Shown here: one piece after another, positions 1-5,185 of the stretch | Position numbering within the stretch: position 1 is the stretch's first letter | Layout of the letters: each line of letters starts with the position of its first letter | Translations under genes and position numbers: made by a program | From: Actinomycetota bacterium | GTDB lineage: Bacteria > Actinomycetota > Thermoleophilia > Solirubrobacterales > Solirubrobacteraceae | Length of the DNA: 5,185 bases | NCBI GenBank assembly: GCA_005788585.1 | Contig: SYBY01000318.1 | Location: forward strand, 1-5,185 | Direction: 5' to 3' | Notes under the pieces: model-generated | What the model saw: only the letters and a program-made list of their open reading frames with translations | The model's database searches: none | What the model was told of the DNA's origin: nothing

Positions 1-1233
1 CTCGGTGCGCTCGGTCTCGCGCCGGGTGGGCGGCTCGTCGAACAGGTCGAGGTCCTCGTCGTCGCCGACCGGGCGCAGGACGTGGCGCAGCTCGGTCTCG
101 ACGTCGCTGGCGTGCGCGCGCAGCGCGCCCTCACCCGGGAGATAGAGCCAGCTGGCCTCACCGTGCGGGCGCCCCGGGATCGTGCGCACGAAGCGCCCGA
201 CGACCTGGCGGAAGATCAGCGGCGTCTTCGCCGCCGACGCATAGACGCCCACGCGCAGGCGCGGGATGTCGACGCCCTCGGAGACCATGTTCACGGCGAC
301 GATCCACGGATCCTTCGCGCGGGTGAACGCGGCGAGCTTGTCGTGGGACTTCTGGTCGTCGTGCAGCACGACGACTGGCGAGCGGCCGGTGATCTCGTGC
401 AGCACCTTGGCGACCCGGCGGGCGTGGCTGCCGTCGGAGGCGATGACGAGGCCGCCGGCGTCCTTGTGGTCGCCGCCGCGCAGGCTCATGAGCCGCTCGT
501 GCGCGGTGCGCAGGATGCGCGGCAGGCCGTCGGCGAGCTCGGTGGAGATCGCGGTGCGGTAGCGCCGGCTGGCCTCGCGGCCCGTCAGCACGTCACTGAA
601 GGATGCCTCGATCGTGTCGTCGCCGGACTGCCAGCTCAGCGTGCCGTCGAACGGAATGAACGTGACCGGGCGGCAGATGCCGTCCTGCACCGCGTCGGCG
701 TACGTGTACGAGACGTCCGGCTGGGCGACGCCGTCCTCGTAGCGCACGCCCGGAATCGCCGACTGGTCCGACCGGAACGGCGTGCCCGAGAGCAGCAGCC
801 AGCGCCGGGTCGCGCCGAACGCGCGGGAGAACCCGGCGCCCCAGGCGAGGTCGTCGCCCAGGTGGTGCGCCTCGTCGGCGATGACCAGGGTCCCCGGCGT
901 GCACTGCTTCTCCCACCGCGCCGACGATGCCGCCGCGCGCGCGTAGGTGACCGACACGCCATGGAAGTCCTTGGGCGGCGACAGCTCCTCCGCGTCGGGC
1001 TGGAGGTGCAGGCCCTGGGCGGCGGCCGCTTCGGCCCACTGACGGGTCAGCGGCGTGGTCGGGCAGACGACGACGACGCGGCGGACGATCTTCGCGTCGA
1101 GCAGTTCACGCGCGAAGACGAGCGACGGGCGCGTCTTGCCGGCGCCCGGGGCAGCGGAGATCAAGAAGGGACCGGCGTCCCAGACGCGCAGCTGCGAGAG
1201 CGCGCGTTCCTGCCAGCCGCGAAGTGTGCTCAA
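1..1233 (-). CDS. DEAD/DEAH-box superfamily 2 helicase, C-terminus cut off by window edge
   Basis: This is an ATP-dependent SF2 helicase or translocase acting on nucleic acid in the cytoplasm; its substrate is unknown. Reading the minus strand from TTG at 1233 gives 411 codons without a stop. Motifs appear in the right order: a Q-like LRGWQ near residues 4-8, Walker A APGAGKT (28-34), motif Ia VCPTTPLTRQW (56-66), Walker B DEAH (120-123), motif III SGTPFR (149-154), motif V SEGVDIP (318-324) and motif VI Q343-VVGR-FVR350 with its arginine fingers. Both RecA-like lobes are therefore present. An acidic stretch after about residue 388 (GDDEDLDLFDE) looks like a linker to a further C-terminal segment outside the window. 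TTG was chosen because it falls just before the Q-like motif; no ATG or GTG lies in frame nearby and no Shine-Dalgarno is visible. The nearest in-frame alternative is TTG at about 1326. The fold is secure. The role (repair, restriction-like or other) cannot be told from this sequence. Confidence 0.9.
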   Translation of the reverse strand, partial: MSTLRGWQERALSQLRVWDAGPFLISAAPGAGKTRPSLVFARELLDAKIVRRVVVVCPTTPLTRQWAEAAAAQGLHLQPDAEELSPPKDFHGVSVTYARAAASSARWEKQCTPGTLVIADEAHHLGDDLAWGAGFSRAFGATRRWLLLSGTPFRSDQSAIPGVRYEDGVAQPDVSYTYADAVQDGICRPVTFIPFDGTLSWQSGDDTIEASFSDVLTGREASRRYRTAISTELADGLPRILRTAHERLMSLRGGDHKDAGGLVIASDGSHARRVAKVLHEITGRSPVVVLHDDQKSHDKLAAFTRAKDPWIVAVNMVSEGVDIPRLRVGVYASAAKTPLIFRQVVGRFVRTIPGRPHGEASWLYLPGEGALRAHASDVETELRHVLRPVGDDEDLDLFDEPPTRRETERTE

Positions 1234-1342
1234 GCGAGACGTATGGCGGCGGCGGACAGCGACATGCGGCGACCAGTTTGCGCGATCACGCGGACGGATG
1301 CGGCGCCCTCTCCCAAACCCCCGCAAGATGCGGACGACTGGC
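1234..1342. promoter_or_regulatory. Divergent intergenic region, presumed to hold two back-to-back promoters
   Basis: This gap separates the start of the minus-strand helicase from the start of the plus-strand ligase operon, so promoters for both units should lie here or just inside the genes. I see no convincing -35/-10 pair on either strand. On the minus strand, CATACG at 1245-1240 sits six bases before the TTG, where a -10 box of a leaderless transcript would be, but it matches the consensus poorly. A short inverted repeat, CGCG-ATCA-CGCG (1281-1292), and three copies of ATGCGG (1264, 1298, 1328) are present, but such words are common in DNA this GC-rich. The true extent depends on the uncertain ligase start. 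Confidence 0.45.
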
Positions 1343-3238
1343 ATGCTGTCCGCCGTGCCACGCCCGCGTCCACCCGCCGTCGCCGCCTTCCTGGTCGTCG
1401 CCGCCGGGGTCTTCTTCGTGGCGTTCGAGGACGGCGCGTACGACCTCGTGACCCGGCACCAGGGCGGCGTGCTCGTGTGGTGGCTGCTCGCCCTCGCCGT
1501 GCTCGCCGGACTGCTGCCACGCACCCTCCCCGGGCGCGCGGGCACCCTCGCCGTCGGCGCGCTCGCCGCGATGGCGGTGTGGTCGGCGATCGGCCTGGCC
1601 TGGACGTCGAGCGACGAGCGCACCTCCGTCGAGATCGCGCGCACGCTCGTGCACCTCGGCGTCCTGATCCTCGCGGGCACCGCGCTCGGGCCGTCGTCGT
1701 GGCGCGCGGCGATCGCGGGCGCCGCCGCGGGTGCGGCGGCCGTCTGCGCCCTCGCCGTCCTCTCCCGGCTGGACCCCGGCACGTTCGGCGCCGACGCCGC
1801 GGCCGACGCGTTCGGCATCAACCGCCTGAGCCGGCCCATCGGGTACTGGAACGCGCTCGGTGCCTGGGCGGGGATGACGGCCGCGCTGGGGCTCGGCCTC
1901 GGTGCCCACGCGCGCCACCCGGTCGCCAGGGCCGCCGCCACCGCGATCGTTCCTCTCGCGGCCGCGACCGCGTACCTCACGTACTCCCGCGCGTCGGTCG
2001 GCGGCACGGTCCTCGGCGTCCTCGTCCTGCTCGCGGTCAGCCGCAACCGCTGGACGCTCGCGCTGCACACCGCCGCCGCGGCCGCGGGCGCCGCGCTCGT
2101 CATCCTCACGATCCGCGACCACCCCGAGATCGCGCAGGCGACCGGGACGGCGGGCGCGGGGGCCGTCGCCCCGATGCTCGTCGGCGCCATGATCGGCGCG
2201 GGCATCGTCGCCGCCGTGTCCGGGTTGGCGGGCAGCGACCGCGTGCGCCTGCCCCGCACCGCCGGGCGCGTGGCGGGGATCGCCACCGCGGTGGTGCTCG
2301 TCGTCGCGACCGCCGGGGCGATCGCCGCGAACACCGACCGGATCGAGGACAGCCTCGAGAGCGCCCCGCTCACCGCCGAGGCGGGCGCGGTCGACGACCC
2401 CGCGGCGCGCCTGACGAACCTCAGCGGCACGAGGCCGAAGATCTGGGAGGTCGCCGGCGACGGCTTCAGGGACGACCCGTGGACGGGCTCGGGTCCCGGC
2501 ACGTTCGAGTTCGTCTGGAGCCAGAGCGACGACGCCGCGGAGTTCATCCGCGACGGGCACTCGCTCTATCTGGAGACCCTGAGCGAACAGGGGATCCCCG
2601 GCTTCCTGCTGCTCCTCGGCTTCGTCGGCGGTATCGCCTGGGCGGCCGTCGGCGCGCTGCGGGCCTTTCCCGACGGGCCCGAGCGCGGCGGCGCCGCCGC
2701 CGCAACCGCGGCCCTCGCCGCGTTCCTCTTCGGCGCCGGAGTCGACTGGCTGTGGGAGGCGACGGCCGTCACCGTCCTCGCGCTCGTGCTCCTCGGCGCG
2801 CTGATCGCCGCCACCGGCCGGTCCGCTCCGCGGATGCGCGTGGCCGTGCGGATCCCCCTCGCGCTCGTCGCGCTCGTCGCGGGCCTGCTCCTGCTGCCGG
2901 GACTCGTCGGGCTCAGCGAGGTGCGCCGCAGTCAGGACGCGGCGCAGGATGGCGATCGTGCCGCCGCGCTGGACCACGCCACGCGCGCGGTCGAAGCGCA
3001 GCCATGGGCGGCGTCTGCGTACGTCCAGCGCGCGCTGGTCCTCGAGGGCCAGGGCCGGCTGAAGGCGGCGGCCGTGGACCTGCGCCGCGCCGTCGACCAC
3101 GAGCCCGAGAACTGGCGCCAGTACCTGCTGCTGGCCCGCGTCGAAGCCGAGCGCGGGCGGCTACAGCCCGCCCTGAACGCCTACGGCGAGGCGCAGCGGC
3201 TGCGGCCGTCGAGCACGTTCGTGGGAGGCCAGGAGTGA
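1343..3238 (+). CDS. O-antigen ligase/polymerase-like (Wzy_C/WaaL-type) membrane protein with C-terminal TPR repeats
   Basis: This is a polytopic membrane protein of about 631 residues, likely to join or polymerise lipid-linked glycan units at the outer face of the cytoplasmic membrane. Hydrophobic helices begin at residues 11-28 and continue in several groups to about 330. A polar loop (331-419) carries the Wzy_C-type signature: SGTRPKIWE (361-369), GSGPGTFEF (382-390) and D404-GHSLYLETLSEQGIPG420, with H406 at the place of the conserved His of WaaL-type loops. More helices follow at about 420-440, 452-490 and 503-524. Other typical motifs are RPIGYWNALG (164-173), YSRASVGG (214-221) and GVDWLWE (466-472). 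After the last helix, about 100 soluble residues form roughly three TPR-like units (529-554, 555-588, 589-622), ending at the RP of QRLRP. The start is uncertain: ATG 1343 puts the first helix close to the N-terminus; ATG 1328, ATG 1298 and GTG 1355 are in-frame alternatives and none has a strong ribosome-binding site. Donor and acceptor glycans are unknown. Ligase versus polymerase cannot be settled from sequence. Confidence 0.87.
   Translation: MLSAVPRPRPPAVAAFLVVAAGVFFVAFEDGAYDLVTRHQGGVLVWWLLALAVLAGLLPRTLPGRAGTLAVGALAAMAVWSAIGLAWTSSDERTSVEIARTLVHLGVLILAGTALGPSSWRAAIAGAAAGAAAVCALAVLSRLDPGTFGADAAADAFGINRLSRPIGYWNALGAWAGMTAALGLGLGAHARHPVARAAATAIVPLAAATAYLTYSRASVGGTVLGVLVLLAVSRNRWTLALHTAAAAAGAALVILTIRDHPEIAQATGTAGAGAVAPMLVGAMIGAGIVAAVSGLAGSDRVRLPRTAGRVAGIATAVVLVVATAGAIAANTDRIEDSLESAPLTAEAGAVDDPAARLTNLSGTRPKIWEVAGDGFRDDPWTGSGPGTFEFVWSQSDDAAEFIRDGHSLYLETLSEQGIPGFLLLLGFVGGIAWAAVGALRAFPDGPERGGAAAATAALAAFLFGAGVDWLWEATAVTVLALVLLGALIAATGRSAPRMRVAVRIPLALVALVAGLLLLPGLVGLSEVRRSQDAAQDGDRAAALDHATRAVEAQPWAASAYVQRALVLEGQGRLKAAAVDLRRAVDHEPENWRQYLLLARVEAERGRLQPALNAYGEAQRLRPSSTFVGGQE
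2927..3208 (+). other. TPR-like domain at the C-terminus of the ligase-like protein
   Basis: Residues about 529-622 of the preceding protein contain helix-pair repeats with TPR spacing. A partial unit includes DGDRAAALDHATRAVEAQPW (536-555). A full unit runs ASAYVQRALVLEGQGRLKAA to HEPEN (557-590), and a third runs WRQYLLLARVEAERGRLQPA to RLRP (591-622). The small residue / large hydrophobic pattern and the terminal Pro at 34-residue steps are as expected. TPRs bind partner proteins, so this tail may recruit another envelope assembly factor. Which side of the membrane it faces depends on the exact number of membrane helices, which I cannot fix by eye. Confidence 0.7.
3223..3228 (+). promoter_or_regulatory. 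Ribosome-binding site for the small membrane protein gene
   Basis: GGGAGG lies inside the end of the ligase gene, six bases before GTG at 3235, and is the strongest Shine-Dalgarno match seen in the window. It supports translation starting at the GTGA overlap. A second GGGAGG at 3254-3259, five bases before GTG 3265, offers a competing start, so this site favours the upstream start without proving it. Confidence 0.6.
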
Positions 3239-3759
3239 GCGCGCTGTCATCCTGGGAGGCCGTGGTGCGTACCAACATGCGGATGCTCCGGCGGCTCGTT
3301 TCCCTGCTCGTGCTCGCTGCGGCGCTCGGCCCGGCGGCCGGGCCCGCGCACGCGCAGCGCTGCGAGGCGCCGCCCGGCACCGCCGCGGTGGACCAGTACT
3401 GCGAGACGATCCCCGAGGAGCGCGGGAGCACCCCGAGCGCGCGGTACGCCGAGTCCGGGACGCAGGGCGCCGAGCCGCAGACCCCACTCGGACAGCGGCT
3501 CGCGGCCCAGGGCTTCAGTGGTGTCGCGCTTGCGGCGTTCGTCGAGCGCACGCGTCCCGCCGGTGCGGTGCGCGGGGAGACCGCCGAACAGGGCGCGAGC
3601 CTCGAGGCCGCCCCGGACGGGCCGATCGCCGCCGTCCGCTCCTCGGTCGCGGCCGGGCCGGTGACCGGGACGGCGTTCCTCCTCGCCCTCCTCGCGATCG
3701 CCCTGCTCGTCGCCGCGCTCTGGGCGCTCGACCGCCGGCGCCCCCGCGACGACGGCTGA
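3235..3759 (+). CDS. Small secreted, C-terminally anchored membrane protein of unknown function
   Basis: I do not recognise this family. With GTG 3235 as start the protein has 174 residues. It has a basic n-region (R12 to R20), a hydrophobic core (LVSLLVLAAALG, 21-32) and a signal peptidase I site AGPAHA|QRC after residue 40. The mature part begins with two cysteines (C43 and C56) in an otherwise polar, Pro/Gly/Glu-rich segment of about 100 residues. A single membrane helix follows (TGTAFLLALLAIALLVAALWAL, about 144-165), then a basic tail RRRPRDDG. This predicts a type I protein with its soluble part outside the cell, possibly holding a C43-C56 disulfide. The start codon overlaps the ligase stop (GTGA), so the two are probably translationally coupled. 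GTG 3265 (164 residues) or ATG 3277 (160 residues) would give a more ordinary signal peptide and remain possible. The soluble segment is low in complexity and may be mostly unstructured. A partner role for the ligase or the following glycosidase is inference from position only. Confidence 0.8.
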   Translation: MSALSSWEAVVRTNMRMLRRLVSLLVLAAALGPAAGPAHAQRCEAPPGTAAVDQYCETIPEERGSTPSARYAESGTQGAEPQTPLGQRLAAQGFSGVALAAFVERTRPAGAVRGETAEQGASLEAAPDGPIAAVRSSVAAGPVTGTAFLLALLAIALLVAALWALDRRRPRDDG

Positions 3760-3768
3760 CGGGCCGCG

Positions 3769-5185
3769 GTGCGAGCGTCGATCGCGATCCTCGCCGCGGC
3801 GGCGGCCCTCTGCACGCTGAGCGCCGCGCCGGCCCACGCCGCAGCTCCGCTGTCGACCGGCTTTCAGGACGGCGGGCTCGAGACGCTCAACGGCCCCGGC
3901 GAACTTGAAGCAGGCCTGGCCAACGCGCGCCGCGCGGGAGCGACCGTCTGGCGGTTCGGCGTGGTGTGGCGCGACGTCTCCCCCACCAAGCCGCCGTCGA
4001 CCGCCGCCGCCCGCGACCCGTCGTGGGACGGGTACCGGTGGGACCGCATCGACCGCATCGTCCGCGCCGCGACAATGGCAGGCCTGCGCCCGCTGGGCAC
4101 CGTCACCGTCGCCCCGGACTGGGCGGAGGGACCGAACCCGCCGCCGGCGTCCCCGTCGATGCGCGACGGCGCGTGGCGGCCGTCACCGACCTGGATGCGC
4201 GCGTTCGCGACCGCGCTCGCCACCCGCTACTCCGGGAGCCATCCGGATCCGCTCCTGCCGGTGTTCCCGCTGCCCCGTGTCCCCGCGTGGGAACCGTGGA
4301 ACGAGCCGAACCTCAACCTCGAGCTCGCGCCGCAGTGGACGCGCAAGCGCGGTCGCTGGGTCGAGACCGGCCCGGAGCTCTACCGGCGGCTGCACAACGC
4401 CTTCTACGCCGGGGCGAAGGCCGCGGACCCCGGCGTCACCGTGATCGCAGGTGCCACGGCGCCCTACGGCGACGCGCCCGGCGGAGCCCGGATGGCGCCC
4501 GCGCGGTTCTGGCGCGCGCTCCTGTGCGTACGCGACGGGAAGGCCAGGCGGTGCGGGCGGACCGTGCGCCTCGACGCGGTCTCGCATCACCCGTACCCGA
4601 TCGGCCCGCCGCGCCGCCACGCGCGCAACCGCGACGACATCACCATCCCGGACCTCGCGCGCATCACCCGCTGGCTGCGCCCCGCGGTGCGGGCGAAGAC
4701 GATCCGGCCGGCGCGGACGACGATCCCGTTGTGGATCACCGAGTTCTCCTGGGACAGCCGCCCCGACCCCAACGGCCTGACCCTGGACCAGCAGGCCACC
4801 TACCTGCAGGGCGCGCTGTACGTCCTCTGGCAGCAGGGCGCCCGGACGGTCGTCTGGTTCAACCTGCGCGACCAGGCCCCGGACCCGAGCTATGCGGCGA
4901 CGCTCCAGTCGGGCGTGTTCTTCCGGGGCCTGACGCCGCTGCTGGACACGCCCAAGCCGTCGTTCACCGCGATCCGCTTCCCGTTCACCGCGTACCGCAG
5001 CGCCGGCGTCGCGCGGCTGTGGGGCCGGGCACCGGCGGCCGGGGCGGTCATCGTCGAGGTCCGGCGCGGCGACGCCTGGGTGCCGGCGGCGACGCTCACC
5101 GCCGGGGCGAACCGCGTGTTCACCGGGCGCCTGCGTGCTGGCCCGAACGTCACACTGCGCGCCCGGCAGGGGACCGACGCGAGCC
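3769..5185 (+). CDS. Secreted glycoside hydrolase, clan GH-A type (GH39/GH5-like), C-terminus cut off by window edge
   Basis: This is a predicted exported glycosidase with 472 codons visible. GTG 3769 starts nine bases after the previous stop; no clear Shine-Dalgarno is seen, which fits coupling to the upstream gene. A signal peptide (ILAAAAALCTLSAAPAHA, 7-24) has a signal peptidase I site after AHA24; C15 is not in a good lipobox. The barrel follows: FGVVWRDV near residues 63-70 on an early strand, WEPWNEPN (175-182) with E179 of the Asn-Glu-Pro motif as likely acid/base, SHHPYP (272-277), WITEFSWDS (322-330) with E325 as likely nucleophile, and VVWFNLRDQ (361-369) on the last strand. The 146-residue gap between the two glutamates suits a retaining clan GH-A enzyme. 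C253 and C262 flank a short loop and could form a disulfide. From about residue 408 a separate beta-rich region (ARLWGRAP, AVIVEVRRG) begins, perhaps an accessory beta-sandwich domain, and runs off the edge. The substrate is unknown; its operon suggests the glycan handled by the ligase-like protein. The clan is fairly sure, the exact GH family is not. Confidence 0.85.
   Translation, partial: MRASIAILAAAAALCTLSAAPAHAAAPLSTGFQDGGLETLNGPGELEAGLANARRAGATVWRFGVVWRDVSPTKPPSTAAARDPSWDGYRWDRIDRIVRAATMAGLRPLGTVTVAPDWAEGPNPPPASPSMRDGAWRPSPTWMRAFATALATRYSGSHPDPLLPVFPLPRVPAWEPWNEPNLNLELAPQWTRKRGRWVETGPELYRRLHNAFYAGAKAADPGVTVIAGATAPYGDAPGGARMAPARFWRALLCVRDGKARRCGRTVRLDAVSHHPYPIGPPRRHARNRDDITIPDLARITRWLRPAVRAKTIRPARTTIPLWITEFSWDSRPDPNGLTLDQQATYLQGALYVLWQQGARTVVWFNLRDQAPDPSYAATLQSGVFFRGLTPLLDTPKPSFTAIRFPFTAYRSAGVARLWGRAPAAGAVIVEVRRGDAWVPAATLTAGANRVFTGRLRAGPNVTLRARQGTDAS

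Noticed and set aside
593..1039. Minus-strand open frames overlapping the helicase
   Set aside because: They are out of frame with the helicase motifs (DEAH at 876-865, SGT at about 789-781) and give Arg-rich nonsense.
1281..1292. CGCG-ATCA-CGCG inverted repeat in the divergent gap as an operator or terminator
   Set aside because: The four-base GC stem with a four-base loop is too short, and such words occur often by chance in this base composition. No U-tract follows.
1286..3100. A 604-codon minus-strand open frame opposite the ligase gene
   Set aside because: It is rich in Arg, Gly, Asp and Glu with no motifs, and lies entirely antisense to a gene with clear membrane helices and Wzy_C signature. 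It is a GC-bias shadow.
82..3234. A very long plus-strand open frame running antisense to the helicase and out of frame through the ligase gene
   Set aside because: Its translation is dominated by Arg, Ala, Gly and Pro with no domain or membrane pattern, as expected when a GC-rich gene is read in the wrong frame or strand. The helicase and ligase frames carry ordered family motifs over the same bases. Only the tail of this frame (3235-3759) is a real gene.
3240..3270. A terminator or independent promoter between the ligase and the small membrane protein gene
   Set aside because: No stem-loop with a T-run and no promoter-like boxes are seen, and the genes overlap by four bases.
2913..3837. 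Minus-strand open frames of 300 and 196 codons across the TPR region and the small membrane protein
   Set aside because: They are low-complexity Arg/Ala/Gly-rich translations without motifs or a ribosome-binding site. The plus-strand gene here has a signal peptide, a membrane helix and a strong Shine-Dalgarno.
3817..3840. Lipoprotein signal at C15 of the glycoside hydrolase
   Set aside because: The residues before the cysteine (Ala-Ala-Leu) do not fit a lipobox, which needs a small residue just before Cys. The AHA site at residues 22-24 is a better signal peptidase I site.

Overview
The window is very GC-rich, with a strong G/C bias at third codon positions, GTG/TTG starts and signal peptides ending in Ala-His-Ala. 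This points to a high-GC actinobacterium. The protein families resemble those I associate with soil Solirubrobacterales/Thermoleophilia, but that placement is inference from family resemblance. No RNA genes, CRISPR arrays, insertion sequences or phage genes were seen.

Layout: two divergent transcription units share a gap of about 110 bp. On the minus strand, positions 1-1233 hold the first 411 codons of a superfamily 2 DEAD/DEAH-box helicase whose C-terminus lies beyond the left edge. On the plus strand, three tightly packed genes run to the right edge. They are a polytopic O-antigen ligase/polymerase-like protein with a TPR tail (about 1343-3238), a small secreted single-span membrane protein of unknown function (3235-3759, start overlapping the previous stop), and a secreted clan GH-A-like glycoside hydrolase (3769 to past the right edge).

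How they may work together: the plus-strand genes look like one operon acting at or outside the cytoplasmic membrane. The Wzy_C/WaaL-type protein would polymerise or transfer a lipid-linked glycan. The glycosidase would trim or remodel a glycan outside the cell. The small protein, with a signal peptide, two cysteines near its mature N-terminus and a C-terminal anchor, could be an accessory factor. This functional link rests only on gene order and translational coupling. The helicase appears to be an unrelated nucleic-acid enzyme that shares the intergenic region.

The most interesting points are the ligase-TPR / small membrane protein / glycosidase arrangement, the unknown middle gene, and a duplicated ribosome-binding-site segment that gives that gene two credible starts. 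I found no clear sign of a wholly new system such as defence, retroelement or RNA-guided machinery.
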